Source: Brevundimonas abyssalis TAR-001
GTDB lineage: Bacteria > Pseudomonadota > Alphaproteobacteria > Caulobacterales > Caulobacteraceae
DNA length: 64,000 nucleotides
Assembly: GCF_000466985.1 (NCBI RefSeq)
Contig: NZ_BATC01000001.1
Span: forward strand, 62,001-126,000
Reading direction: 5' to 3'
The notes under the pieces were generated by a model. It saw nothing but the letters and a program-made list of their open reading frames with translations. It did not search any database and was not told where the DNA came from. The translations under genes and the position numbers were made by a program. Shown here in pieces: positions 47,948 to 59,199 of this stretch; the first letter of the stretch is position 1, and each line of letters begins with the position of its first letter.

Positions 47948-48832
47948 TTACGCCGCGCGCCGCCGTCCGCCCATCAGCATCGACAGGATGGCGCCCAACT
48001 CCTTTGGCAGGTCGGCGCGTTTGACCACCCGGTCCACCATGCCCTTTTCCTGCAGATATTCGGAGCGCTGGAAGCCTGGGGGCAGCTTCTCGCGGATGGT
48101 GGTCTCGATCACGCGCGGTCCGGCGAAACCGATCAGGGCCCCCGGCTCGGCCAGATGCACGTCGCCAAGCATGGCGTAGGACGCCGTCACCCCGCCCGTG
48201 GTCGGATCGGTCAGCACCACCGCATAGGGCAGTTGCGCGGCCTTCAGCTCCTGGATCGCCAGGGTGGTGCGCGCCATCTGCATCAGGCTCAGCGCGCCTT
48301 CCTGCATGCGCGCCCCGCCCGCGGCGGTGAAACAGACCATGGGGCAGCCGCGCTTCACGGCTTCGCGCGCCGCGGCGATGAAGGCCTCACCCGCCGCCAT
48401 GCCCAGCGACCCGCCCATGAAGGCGAAGTCCTGCACGATGACCACGGCGGGGGTCCCGTCGATCTCGCCGAAGCCGATGGCCATGGCGTCCTTGGCCCCG
48501 GCTTTCTTGCGCGCGGCGTTCAACCGTTCGCGGTACGGCTTGCCGTCCGAGAATTTCAGCGGATCCTCAGGCACGTCCGGGGTGTCGATCGTTTCCCAGG
48601 CGCCGTCGTCGAAGGTGTAGCGCAGGCGCGCCTCGGCCCCGATGCGCATGTGCCGGCCCGAGGGCGTGACCCACAGCGCCGTCTCCAGGTCCGGGCGATA
48701 CAGCATCTCGCCGGAATCGGGATCCTTGACCCACAGATTGTCAGGGGTGTCGCGGCGGCCCACGATCTTGCGTACGCCCGGCGCGAAACGGGACAGCCAG
48801 CCTTGGCGAGGGGGATTGGTCTTGTCGATCAT
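47948..48832 (-). CDS. accD: Acetyl-CoA carboxylase carboxyltransferase subunit beta
   Basis: 294 residues from the ATG at 48832. With AccA it transfers carboxyl from biotin to acetyl-CoA. The crotonase-like core is clear (GGSLGMAAGEAF; FTAAGGARMQEGALSLMQMA; DPTTGGVTASYAMLGD). The N-terminal zinc ribbon has lost all four cysteines: KDPDSGEMLY stands where KCxxCG is expected, and VTPSGRHMRI replaces the CPKC pair. Partial loss is known in alphaproteobacteria, but here none remain. Between trpA and folC, as usual in this group. Confidence 0.94.
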   Translation of the reverse strand: MIDKTNPPRQGWLSRFAPGVRKIVGRRDTPDNLWVKDPDSGEMLYRPDLETALWVTPSGRHMRIGAEARLRYTFDDGAWETIDTPDVPEDPLKFSDGKPYRERLNAARKKAGAKDAMAIGFGEIDGTPAVVIVQDFAFMGGSLGMAAGEAFIAAAREAVKRGCPMVCFTAAGGARMQEGALSLMQMARTTLAIQELKAAQLPYAVVLTDPTTGGVTASYAMLGDVHLAEPGALIGFAGPRVIETTIREKLPPGFQRSEYLQEKGMVDRVVKRADLPKELGAILSMLMGGRRRAA

Positions 48833-48842
48833 GCGGGGGCCT

Positions 48843-49673
48843 TTAGACGGTTTCCGCGACGCGCGCACCCCGGACCGCGTCCGACAGCGCCTTCACCTTG
48901 GCCAGAACGCGCGACGCAGTCGGTTCGTTCGCGTCCAGCGCGGCGGCCACCTCGTCCACCAGCACCGACCCGGCCACCACAGCATCGGCTACCCTGGCGA
49001 TCTCGGCGGCGCGCTCGGGCGTCTTGACCCCGAAGCCCACGGCCACGGGCAGGCCCGAGGCCTTGCGCACTCGCTCCACCGCCGGGGCCACGGAAGCGGT
49101 CTGCGCCTCCTTCACCCCGGTCACGCCCGCCACCGAAACGTAATAGACAAAACCCGAGGTGCGCGAGACCACGATCTTCAGCCGTTCGTCGTCGGACGTC
49201 GGCGTGGCCAGGCGGATCAGCGACAGGCCTTCGGCGTCCAGGGCGTCGGTCAGGGGACCGGCTTCCTCGGGCGGGCAGTCCACCACGATCAGGCCGTCGA
49301 TGCCCGCCGCATTGGCGGCGCGGGCGAAGGCCTCATGGCCCATGCTCTCGATGGGGTTCAGATAGCCCATCAGGATCACCGGGGTGGCGTCGTCGCCCTT
49401 GCGGAAGTCCGCCGCCAGATCCAGCGTGCCCTGAAGCGTCAGCCCGGCCTTCAGGCCCCGCTGCGCCGCGCGCTGGATCGGCGGTCCCTCAGCCATGGGA
49501 TCGGAAAACGGAAAGCCCAGTTCGATGATGTCCGCGCCCGCGCCGGGCAGGCCGCGCAGAATCTCCAGCGCCTGATCCCGCGTGGGATCACCCGCCATCA
49601 CATAGGCCACGAACCCGGCCCGGCCCTCGGTCTTCAGCGCCGCGAAACGGGCGTCGATACGCGCGGTGGTCAT
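48843..49673 (-). CDS. trpA: Tryptophan synthase alpha chain
   Basis: 276 residues, TIM barrel. The catalytic glutamate is in IIELGFPFSDPMAEGPPIQ and the aspartate in IDGLIVVDCPPEEA; SGFVYYVSVAGVTG and the phosphate-site GFGV are present. It cleaves indole-3-glycerol phosphate to indole, which is tunnelled to TrpB. Its ATG overlaps the stop of an exported-protein gene (ATGA) that separates it from trpB, an unusual arrangement. Confidence 0.95.
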   Translation of the reverse strand: MTTARIDARFAALKTEGRAGFVAYVMAGDPTRDQALEILRGLPGAGADIIELGFPFSDPMAEGPPIQRAAQRGLKAGLTLQGTLDLAADFRKGDDATPVILMGYLNPIESMGHEAFARAANAAGIDGLIVVDCPPEEAGPLTDALDAEGLSLIRLATPTSDDERLKIVVSRTSGFVYYVSVAGVTGVKEAQTASVAPAVERVRKASGLPVAVGFGVKTPERAAEIARVADAVVAGSVLVDEVAAALDANEPTASRVLAKVKALSDAVRGARVAETV

Positions 49674-50121
49674 TGCGGAGGCGTCTCGCCCTCGGCCGGA
49701 ATCGGCAGGCAGTCGCCGCCCGTGTGAAGCGCGAAGCCCAGATAACCCGGCGCCGTGGCCAAGGCCTCCTCCGCCAGCTCCACATCGTAGAAGGTGATCA
49801 TCTCCAGGATGTCGCAGCCGCCGCTCGAGCGCACGCGCTGGAACAGAACCTGGTTCGGCCCGCCTCCCGAGGTGCGCCAGCCGGTCTGGGACAGAGCCCC
49901 GACATACAGCTCCGCCAGCGCTCCGATCTCGGTCAGAGGCGCGGTCATGCACTGGGCCCGGCCGGCCAGGCCGTACAGGCCGCCGCAATCCGGAGCGGCG
50001 CGGGCGCCCTCGACCACCGGCAGGATCAGACTGATGGTCTCGTCGCCGACGGCCGCATCCTGGCGGGCGTGGGCAGGCAGGGCGACGAGGGCCGCCATAC
50101 CAGCGATCAGGGCCAGACGCA

Positions 50122-50122
<1 letters not shown>
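49670..50122 (-). CDS. Exported protein of unknown function inserted between trpB and trpA
   Basis: 150 residues. A cleavable signal peptide (MRLALIAGMAALVALPAHA) is followed by a domain with four cysteines (PDCGG, QCMTA, GCDILE, GDCLPI), probably two disulfides in the periplasm. It overlaps both neighbours: its ATG shares a base with the trpB TAA (TAATG), and its TGA overlaps the trpA ATG. It is therefore translated in series with tryptophan synthase. No family recognised. Confidence 0.8.
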
Positions 50123-51351
<1,229 letters not shown>

Positions 51352-51365
51352 CAGGGCCACCAGCG

Positions 51366-52028
51366 TCAACGTGGGGAGGTTGCGCGCACGGCCTCCACGA
51401 AGGCCGCGATCAGGGCGGGTTCCTTAACACCGGGCGCGCTTTCCACGCCAGAAGATACGTCGACCATGGGCGCGCCGGATGCGCCCAGAGCCTGCGCCAC
51501 ATTGTCCGGGTTCAGACCGCCCGCCAGGAACCACGGCCGGGCGAACGCGCGCCCTTTCAGCATCGTCCAGTCGAACGACAGGCCCATGCCGCCGGGCAAG
51601 CTGGAGCCCTCCGGCGTGCGCGCGTCGAACATCAGATGGTCCGCCGCCTCGCTCCAGACGGAGGCCGCCTCCAGATCGGCCGGGCCGGACACCGGAATGC
51701 ATTTGATGATCCCGGCGCCGGTGATGGCCCGCACCTGCTGGGCCCGCTCGGGCGTCTCCGATCCATGCAGCTGGATGAAATTCGGCGCGATCCAGTCGGC
51801 GATGCCCTTCAGCAGGGCGTCGTCCGGATTAACGGTGACGACCACCACCTTCACGGGTCGTTCGCGCGCCATGCCCGCCTCTTCCAGAAGCGCCGCCGCC
51901 CGCAAGGGCGACACCGCGCGCGGACTGCGCGGATAGGCCACCAGCCCCACGAAGTCCGCACCGGCGTCCACCGCCGCCCGCAGGGTCTCTGGCGTCGTCA
52001 GGCCGCAGATCTTCACGCGAGTGTTCAT
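51366..52028 (-). CDS. trpF: Phosphoribosylanthranilate isomerase
   Basis: 220 residues. It begins [24 protein letters not shown] with the catalytic cysteine in KICG, contains [10 protein letters not shown] and the aspartate in MFDARTPEG, and ends with the phosphate-binding GGLNPDNV. It isomerises phosphoribosylanthranilate to CdRP. First trp gene in the run, 26 bases after the oxidoreductase gene; no leader peptide or attenuator is seen. Confidence 0.94.
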   Translation of the reverse strand: MNTRVKICGLTTPETLRAAVDAGADFVGLVAYPRSPRAVSPLRAAALLEEAGMARERPVKVVVVTVNPDDALLKGIADWIAPNFIQLHGSETPERAQQVRAITGAGIIKCIPVSGPADLEAASVWSEAADHLMFDARTPEGSSLPGGMGLSFDWTMLKGRAFARPWFLAGGLNPDNVAQALGASGAPMVDVSSGVESAPGVKEPALIAAFVEAVRATSPR

Positions 52029-52054
52029 GGTTCGCAGGTGAAGCTCGCGAGCCA

Positions 52055-53271
52055 TCAGGTCAAGGCGTAGAGATCCGCGTCGGGATCCGATCCTCCCCGC
52101 ACCGCCGCGGCCACCACCTGCGAGGCGATGACGGAATAGGTGATGCCGTTGCCGCCGAAACCCATGACCACGTGGGTATGCGGCATGCCGGGCGCAGGTC
52201 CGATCAAGGGCAGGCCGGTGGCGCTTTCCCCGAAGGCCCCGCCCCAAGCGTAGTCGATATCGAATTCCACGCCTGGCAAAAGGTCGTGCAGCTTTCGGGC
52301 GATGCGTTCGCATTTGCGCCGCACCTTGTCCGGGTCGTCGTGATTGTCCGGCCCTTCCTCGTCCTCGCCCCCCGCGATCAGGCGTCCGTCCCGGGCCATG
52401 CGTACATAAAGATACGGATCGGACGCCTCCCACACGAGGGTGTCCCGGAGCCATGCCGGACACCGCGCCCTCTGCTTCGACGCCAGAGCCCAGGTGGAGA
52501 TCACCTTGCCGCCCGGCGTGGGCACGCCCTTCGGGAACTCATAACCGCAGCAGAACACCACGTGACGGGCCCGCACCGCGTGACCGGTGTCAGTGGCGAG
52601 GGTCACGCCGTCGGGATCGGACAGCACCTCCGTCACCTCCACGGGGGCGAAGATCCTCGCCCCGTCGGCCGCCGCGCGCCGCAGCAAGCCCGCCGCCAAA
52701 CGGGCCGGATCGGCGCTGGCGGAGCCCTGCGACAGGATCGCCCCGGTGCGATCTATGCCGAACCCTTCCCGCAGGCAGGCCCGTCCAAATACTCCGACGG
52801 CAGATCCATTGCCGCTCGCGCCTCGGCCTCGGTCTTCAGCGCCCGATGACCGTATTCGTCCCCAGCCAGATAGAGCGAGCGGCGCTCCGCCAATCCGCAG
52901 GGGATTCGATCGTCCTCGACAATCCGTTTCAGCGCCTGGACCGCCGACCATGACCGCGCATAGGCACGCCGGGCCTTCGCTATCCCGATGCGGCCGCCCA
53001 AGGCCGTCAAGGGCAGGTCAATCTCCCACTGCAACAGAGCGGTCGACGCCATGGTCGATCCCATCAGGGGCGCGCGTCGGTCCAGCACGGCCACCGAATG
53101 ATCCCTGGCCAGTTCACGCGCCGTGAACGCCCCGCTGATCCCGGCCCCAACCACAGCTACGTCCACCGACAACGCCGCCCTGAGAGGCCTTGTGGGCACG
53201 CCCAGTCCTGGACTGTCGACCCATACCGACCGCCCCGTTCGTAGATCCCGCTTGTTGGTGGCGCTCGTCAT
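52055..53271 (-). CDS. FAD-dependent oxidoreductase, DAO family (one frameshift)
   Basis: About 405 residues after repair. The dinucleotide motif is VDVAVVGAGISGAFTARELA near residue 40. The second half has FDIDYAWGGAFGESATGLPLIG and VMGFGGNGITYSV, typical of glycine/D-amino-acid and gamma-glutamylputrescine oxidases. The frame breaks near 52778-52785 (one base lost in GGGCC), restoring ACLREGFGIDRTG. It probably oxidises an amine or amino acid. Upstream of trpF on the same strand, possibly co-transcribed. Confidence 0.85.
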
Positions 53272-53391
53272 CAGAAACCTCAGATCGATAATCCCACGCC
53301 TGAACTCATGGACGATCGGGTTGTTGCCGAGGGATTGAAGAAGAACGCCATCAGCTGTTCGATGCAGCCTCAGGCCCAGCGGACTGTGGGC

Positions 53392-54315
53392 CTAGCCCAC
53401 GAAACCCGCCGCCCTCTTCAATCGATCGTTGACCGCCTCGCCCAGACCGTGCGCGGGAATGGGCGCCACCGCGATGGCGCGGGGCTTCTCGCGGTCGGCC
53501 TCGCGCAGCATGCGGAACAGATTGGCGGCGGTCTCGCGCAGATCGCCTGCCTCGGACAGGCTCCAGCGTCCCTGCCCCACCGGGCCGAAGCCCAGCAGGA
53601 TTTCGCCCGCCTCGGCCCGATCCGCATTCAGCCGCACCGGCGCATCCGGCGCATAGTGCAGGGCCAGCCGTCCGGGCGAGCGATGCCCCTCTCCGCCGCC
53701 CTCAGACAGGGGGCCGGCCACGGCCTCGATCTCGTCGCGCGTCACCGAGCCGGGGCGCAGCAAACGGAGCGCGCCGTCCATCACCGCCACAACCGTGCTC
53801 TCCACACCTACCGCACAGGGGCCGCCGTCCAGGGCCGCGCCCGCATGGGCGCCCGTCTCCTCGACCGCGTCATCGAAGGTGGTGGGGCTGGGCCGTCCCG
53901 AGCGGTTGGCGGACGGCGCCACCACCGCGCCGCCGAAGGCTGCGATCACCGCCCGCGCCCGGGTGTGGCCGGGCACGCGCACCGCCACCGTGTCCAGACC
54001 CGCCCGCGCCAGATCACAGACCGCAGCCCGGTCCCGCACCGGCGCCACGAGGGTCAACGGCCCCGGCCAGAAGGCGTCGGCGAGGCGCCGCGCCCGGTCA
54101 TCCAGCACCGCGATCCGCTCGGCCTGCGCCGCGTCGGCCACATGGGCGATCAGGGGATTGAAGCGCGGCCGACCCTTGGCCTCGAAGATGCGCGCCACCG
54201 CCTCGCCGTTGGCCGCGTCGGCGGCCAGCCCATAGACCGTCTCTGTCGGCAAAATCACCAGTTCGCCCCGCTTGAGGGCGACGGCGGCGTGCTGGATCTC
54301 GGCCTCGGGCGTCAT
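53392..54315 (-). CDS. Threonylcarbamoyl-AMP synthase (Sua5/TsaC)
   Basis: 307 residues. The YrdC domain (1-200) shows LPTETVYGLAADA, KGRPRFNPLIAHV, WPGPLTLV and SANRSGRPSPTT, and ends with the RPGSV stretch. The C-terminal extension (about 230-307) is the Sua5 domain, so this is the long form. It makes the intermediate for t6A37 in ANN-decoding tRNAs, an essential modification. 10 bases separate its start from the cytochrome b561 stop. Confidence 0.93.
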   Translation of the reverse strand: MTPEAEIQHAAVALKRGELVILPTETVYGLAADAANGEAVARIFEAKGRPRFNPLIAHVADAAQAERIAVLDDRARRLADAFWPGPLTLVAPVRDRAAVCDLARAGLDTVAVRVPGHTRARAVIAAFGGAVVAPSANRSGRPSPTTFDDAVEETGAHAGAALDGGPCAVGVESTVVAVMDGALRLLRPGSVTRDEIEAVAGPLSEGGGEGHRSPGRLALHYAPDAPVRLNADRAEAGEILLGFGPVGQGRWSLSEAGDLRETAANLFRMLREADREKPRAIAVAPIPAHGLGEAVNDRLKRAAGFVG

Positions 54316-54325
54316 GCCCCTCAGC

Positions 54326-54874
54326 TTACGCCCTCTGGCGCAGGAAGGGCAGCATGCGCTGCAGCACATTGTCCTTGTCGATGAAGTAGTGCTTCAGCGC
54401 ACCGGCCACGTGCAGGGCGATGAGGATGTACAGCGACTTCACCACCGCTTCGTGGATCGCCATCATCAGCCCGGCCGTCTCGCGTCCGCCGCCGACAGGC
54501 AGCAGGGGCCAGTTGAACAGGCCGTACCACTCCAGCGCCCGACCCGCCGCCGAGGACGCCAGCCATCCGGTCAGGGGCATCACCAGCAGCACCACATAGA
54601 ACAGGATGTGCGTCGTGCGCGCCGCCAGCTTCTGCCAGCGCGGAGTCCCTTCGGGCAGGGGGATCGCCGGATGCTTCACCCGCCAGCCGAGGCGGAACAG
54701 CGTCAGCAGCAGGATCGACATGCCGTTGGCCTTGTGGGTCGCCATCCACAGGCCCGCATTGGGCCCTTCCTGATCCGCCGCCGAGATCAACAGCACCTGG
54801 CCGATCACCAGAACGGCGATGACCCAGTGCAGGGCCATGGACACGGCGGAATAACGGCTGCGGGTCTGGATCAT
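54326..54874 (-). CDS. Cytochrome b561 family di-haem membrane protein
   Basis: 182 residues with four transmembrane helices. Histidines positioned for haem are in SMALHWVIAVLV, ATHKANGMS, ARTTHILFYVVLLV and LIALHVAGALKHYF. CybB-type proteins pass electrons across the inner membrane, for example from ubiquinol to superoxide. The ATG at 54874 follows AGGAGGGACGCC. Confidence 0.9.
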   Translation of the reverse strand: MIQTRSRYSAVSMALHWVIAVLVIGQVLLISAADQEGPNAGLWMATHKANGMSILLLTLFRLGWRVKHPAIPLPEGTPRWQKLAARTTHILFYVVLLVMPLTGWLASSAAGRALEWYGLFNWPLLPVGGGRETAGLMMAIHEAVVKSLYILIALHVAGALKHYFIDKDNVLQRMLPFLRQRA

Positions 54875-55034
54875 GGCGTCCCTCCTGTATGGTGACGCCC
54901 ACAGTGACCCGACCGGCGCCGTTCGCCAAGATGCGCGATGCATCCTCGCCGGCTTGACCCTGCGTGATCTTGCGCATGCGCCCCGCATCCCTCAATCAGA
55001 AGCGAAAGAAAACGCACCGCTTCAGGAACGACCC

Positions 55035-56818
55035 ATGACCTTCCGCGCCCCCGTTCGTGATCTGGCCTTCGCCCTCGAGGCCATCGCCGGCATCGACGAC
55101 GTCGCCGCCACCGGCGCCTTTCCCGACTATGACGCCGATCTGATGAGCGCGGTGCTGGACGCCGCGGGCCAGTTTTCGGAGCAGGTGCTCGCGCCCCTGA
55201 ACCGGGTGGGCGACCAGAAGGGCTCGGTCTACGCCGAGGGCTCGGTCACAGCCGCGCCCGGCTTCGCCGACGCCTATCGCCAGTTCGCGGCCGGCGGCTG
55301 GACCGGCCTGTCCGCCGATCCCGCCCATGGGGGCCAGGGCCTGCCCAAGGCGCTGGAGCTTGCGGCGTTCGAGACGGTGCACGCGGCCAACATGGCCTTC
55401 GGCCTGTGCCCCATGCTCTCGCTGGCGGCCATCGAGGCGCTGCAGGAGCACGGGACCGACGCGCAGAAGGACACCTGGCTGTCGAAACTCGTGTCCGGCG
55501 AATGGACCGGCGCCATGGTGCTGACCGAGCCCCAGGCGGGCACCGACCTGGGATCACTGACCGCCACCGCCACGCCGAACGGCGACGGGACCTACGCCCT
55601 GAACGGCCAGAAGATCTTCATCACCTGGGGCGACCACGACGCCACCGACAACATCGTGCACCTGGTGCTGGCCCGCCTTCCCGACGCCCCCGCCGGTCCC
55701 AAGGGCATCAGCCTGTTCCTGGCGTCCAAATACCTGCTCAAGGACGACGGCTCGCTGGGCGAGCGCAACGCCTTCCGCCCCGTGGGCGTCGAGCACAAGC
55801 TGGGCATCCACGCCTCGCCCACCTGCGTCATGAGCTATGAGGGCGCCACCGCCGAACTGGTGGGCGAACCCAATCAGGGCCTGTCGCATATGTTCACCAT
55901 GATGAACGCCGCGCGCCTGGCCGTAGGGGTCGAGGGCGTCGGCATCGCCGAGCGGGCTTATCAGGCCGCCCTGGCCTATGCGCTGGACCGCCGTCAGGGC
56001 CGCAGCGTCTGGACCGGCGAGCACAACGCCCCGATCTTCGACCATCCCGACGTGCGCCGCATGCTCTCGGTCATGAAGGCCCGGATCGAGGCGGCCCGCG
56101 GCATCTGCCTGTCCACCGGCGTCGCCGCCGACCTGGCCCGCCACGCAGAAACCGAGGAAGACCGCCGCAAGTGGAAGGCGCGCGAGGATCTGTTCACCCC
56201 CATCGCCAAGGCCTGGTCCACCGACATGGGGGTCGAGGTCGCCTCCATGGGCGTTCAAGTTCACGGCGGCATGGGCTTCATCGAGGAGACCGGCGCAGCC
56301 CAGCATTACCGCGACGCCCGCATCGCCCCGATCTACGAAGGCACCAACGGCGTCCAGGCCATGGATCTGGTGGGCCGCAAGCTGTCCATGGACGGAGGCG
56401 AGGCCGCCCGCGCGTGATCGCCGACATGCTCGAAACCCTGACCGCCATGGCAGGGTTGTTCGAGGGCAAGCCCGTCGAGCGCTTCTCCACGGCGATCACG
56501 GCGGTGGAGGACGCCACCCTGTGGCTGATCGACCGCAAGGGCGAGGCGGACGGCGCGGCGGACGTGCTGGCGGCGGCGGACGCCTATCTGCGTCTGATGG
56601 GGGACGTCATCGGCGGCTGGATGCTGGCCAAGGGGGCCCTGGCCGCCAAAGCCCGGCTGGATGCCGGCGAAGGCGATCCCGCCTGGCTGAACGGCAAGAT
56701 CGCCCTTTACGAGGTCTACGCCGCCAATATCCTGGGCCACGTCTCAAGCCGCCTGGCCGCAGTGGGCCAGGGCGGAGCGCTGCTTCAGCGCATGACGCCG
56801 CAGGCCTTGGGCGCCTAG
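55035..56818 (+). CDS. Acyl-CoA dehydrogenase with C-terminal extension (one frameshift)
   Basis: About 594 residues after repair, the length of the DmdC/large acyl-CoA dehydrogenase group. The FAD and substrate motifs are AMVLTEPQAGTDLGSL and FITWGDHDATDNIVHL; near the end QVHGGMGFIEET is followed by IYEGTNGVQAMDL. A helical C-terminal domain (VIADMLETLTAMAGLFEGK) continues past the break near 56412, where a G appears missing before TGATCGCC. It introduces a double bond in acyl-CoA or methylthio-acyl-CoA thioesters. ATG at 55035 with AGGAACG upstream. Confidence 0.92.
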
Positions 56819-57465
56819 TTGCTCTCAGGCACAGGCGTATTGGCCGCCGCCGCGTCGGTCCAGTCGACGATCTGGGCGCTGACATCGGCGCTCGCCGCGT
56901 CAAAGGCGGCGACAATGGCCGAGACGCGGTTGTCCGACGCCGGAACACTCACGTTGAACAGACGCTCGTCCACCACCTCCCGGTCCGGGAACTGCAGGAG
57001 GCGGGCGCGGGCCACGATGTGGGCCACGGGCACGGCCCCTTCGTAGGCGTAGCGCGCCTCGAACGACCGCACGTCGATGTCCAGTGACAGGGCCGAGCGG
57101 CTGAACTCGCGCGGCCCGATCAGGCGGGTGTTGCGGCTCTGGTCCGAGAAGGCGCCGAGGAGGGCCTCGGTGAACAACTGGTCCGCCGGGCTGACCCAGC
57201 GGGCGCCCCCGAGGTAGGCGGCCTCGGTCCCGGTGATGGCCAGGATGCGGTCGCCGCGCGCGGCCTCTGAGAACTCGATCCGCCGCATTGAGACAGGGCG
57301 AAGCGCGCCCGTCGGCGCGGGCGGGGCCGCCTGCATCCCGGCCTCGGACGCGCCGAAGCGGTACATCTGCACCGGGTCTGGCGTGGACAACAGGGCGCAA
57401 CCGGCGGTCAGACCCGCGGCGGCCGCGATCACGGCCACACGTTTCAGGATGAGGGCTCGGTTCAT
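56815..57465 (-). CDS. ABC-type transport auxiliary lipoprotein of the Mla-like system
   Basis: 216 residues. Lipobox LTAGCALLSTPDP, then a domain (MYRFGASEAG; YLGGARWVSPADQLFTEALLGAF; RNTRLI) of the ABC auxiliary/PqiC type. It would link the MlaD hexamer to the outer membrane. It overlaps mlaD (ATGA), and its TAG shares CTAG with the convergent acyl-CoA dehydrogenase stop. Confidence 0.85.
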   Translation of the reverse strand: MNRALILKRVAVIAAAAGLTAGCALLSTPDPVQMYRFGASEAGMQAAPPAPTGALRPVSMRRIEFSEAARGDRILAITGTEAAYLGGARWVSPADQLFTEALLGAFSDQSRNTRLIGPREFSRSALSLDIDVRSFEARYAYEGAVPVAHIVARARLLQFPDREVVDERLFNVSVPASDNRVSAIVAAFDAASADVSAQIVDWTDAAAANTPVPESN

Positions 57466-58400
57466 TGTTCGACCTCGAGTTCGATGGATTCCGGGCGGCC
57501 GATGAAGTCGCGCGGGCTGGAGCGCACTTCATCCACCAGGCGCTCCAGCGAGTCCGCCGCCTCCTCCAGGCTCTGGATGGCGATGGCGAAGCGCGGCAGG
57601 CCGTTGGTGGCGAAGTCGTTGACCGGCCCCTGCAGGCCCTCGGTCGTGTCGTTCAGGGTGCTCATGGCCGCCTCGGCCTGGGCTGCGGCGCGCTCGATGC
57701 TGGCGATGGCGCGGGCGCCGTCGCCCTCCACCAGCTGGCGGGCGCTGGCGCCCAGGGCCTCGTATTCGGCCATGGCGCGGTTGGCGCCGGCCAGCGCCTC
57801 CTCCATCTCACGCAGCATGCCGCGCCGGGCCTCCAGTTCGGTGGAGACCTCCTCGATGTTGCTCAGGCTGGTGGAGAATGAGCGGATGTTGTCGTCCGAC
57901 AGCACCCGGTTGATGCGGTTCAGCGCGTCCACCGCCTCGGCCAGCACGGTGCCGCCGCCCTGCAGCAGCTCGGCGATGGGGCTGGGCTGGCTCTGGATCA
58001 CCGGCACCACATCGTCATCGTACTGGGCCTTCAGCAGGGCGCTTTCAGCTTCCCCGGCCGTGACCTGGATATAGTTCAGGCCGGTGATGCCCTGGGGCTC
58101 CAGCTGGGCGCGGGAGCTGACCCGGATGGGCGTGCCGCCGTCCACGCGGACGCGGGCCACCACCTGGTCGGGCTGGTCCGGGTCGAGGGCCAGATCAGAC
58201 ACCTCGCCCACGCGGATGCCGTTGAAGTGGACCTCTCCGCCCTCCTGAAGCCCGCGCACGGGACCGTAGAAGACGATGTCGTAAAGGTCGTACTCCTCGG
58301 CGAACTGGAAACGGGCCAGCCAGATGACGAACACGGCCAGGGCCGCGACGATCGCGACCGTGACCATGCCGACAGCGGCGTAATGTGCGTCTCTTTCCAT
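57462..58400 (-). CDS. MlaD/MCE-domain periplasmic protein
   Basis: 312 residues. One N-terminal transmembrane helix (about 7-28) is followed by the MCE domain (35-120; GLQEGGEVHFNGIRVGEVSDLAL; LEPQGITGLNYIQV) and a long helical C-terminal region (about 170-300) that is longer than in E. coli MlaD. MCE proteins assemble rings that shuttle phospholipids between membranes. Third gene of the E-F-D-lipoprotein operon. Confidence 0.92.
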   Translation of the reverse strand: MERDAHYAAVGMVTVAIVAALAVFVIWLARFQFAEEYDLYDIVFYGPVRGLQEGGEVHFNGIRVGEVSDLALDPDQPDQVVARVRVDGGTPIRVSSRAQLEPQGITGLNYIQVTAGEAESALLKAQYDDDVVPVIQSQPSPIAELLQGGGTVLAEAVDALNRINRVLSDDNIRSFSTSLSNIEEVSTELEARRGMLREMEEALAGANRAMAEYEALGASARQLVEGDGARAIASIERAAAQAEAAMSTLNDTTEGLQGPVNDFATNGLPRFAIAIQSLEEAADSLERLVDEVRSSPRDFIGRPESIELEVEQ

Positions 58401-58425
58401 GCCTAATCCGTCCTCCTGACGGGTC

Positions 58426-59199
58426 TCATGCCGCTCGGGCCGCGGCGCGTCCGCGCGGGCCGAGGAAATATTCCTGGATCCAGGGATGGTCTGACTTCTC
58501 AAGCTCCTGGACCGGGGCCTTCTCGACCACCTTTTTGTCGGCCAGCACGGCGACATTGTCGCACACCGCGTACAGGCTATCGAGGTCGTGGGTGATCATG
58601 AAAATGCTGAGATGCAGGTCATCCGACAACGTGCGGATCAGTTCGTCGAAGGCCGCCGCCCCGATTGGGTCCAGACCCGCCGTGGGCTCGTCCAGGAACA
58701 GCAGCTCCGGGTCCAGGGCCAGGGCGCGGGCCAGGCCGGCGCGCTTCTTCATGCCTCCGGACAGTTCGGCCGGCTTCAGGTGATGGCTTTCTGGCCCCAG
58801 ACCGACCATGGCGATCTTCAGCTCGGCCAGTTCGCGGATGGTGTCGCGCGACAGCCTGGTGTGCTCGATCAGGGGCGATGAGACATTCTCGATCACTGTC
58901 AGGGCTGAAAACAGCGCGCCCTGCTGGAACAGGACGCCGGACCGGCGCTCGGCCTCGGCATGCTCTTCCTTGGTCATCTCGGAGACGTCCTTGCCGAACA
59001 GGCGCACCGTGCCGCCGTCCGCCGTCTTCAGGCCGAGTACGGTGTTCAGCAACACGGTCTTGCCGCTGCCCGAGCCACCGACCACGCCCAGCACCTCGCC
59101 GCGCTCTAGGGTCAGGTCCAGATCCTGATGGATGACCCGGTCGCCGAAGGCGGTGAGCAGGCCCTCGACCTCGATGACGAATTCGGAACGCCCGGTCAT
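58426..59199 (-). CDS. Lipid-transport ABC ATPase, MlaF type
   Basis: 257 residues. Walker A GGSGSGKTVLL, Q-loop LFQQGALFSALTVIENV, signature LSGGMKKRAGLARAL, Walker B LLFLDEPTAGLDP and the H-loop MITHD are all intact. The GGMKKR form of the signature is characteristic of MlaF. Energises MlaE. Its ATG overlaps the mlaE stop (ATGA). Confidence 0.94.
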   Translation of the reverse strand: MTGRSEFVIEVEGLLTAFGDRVIHQDLDLTLERGEVLGVVGGSGSGKTVLLNTVLGLKTADGGTVRLFGKDVSEMTKEEHAEAERRSGVLFQQGALFSALTVIENVSSPLIEHTRLSRDTIRELAELKIAMVGLGPESHHLKPAELSGGMKKRAGLARALALDPELLFLDEPTAGLDPIGAAAFDELIRTLSDDLHLSIFMITHDLDSLYAVCDNVAVLADKKVVEKAPVQELEKSDHPWIQEYFLGPRGRAAARAA

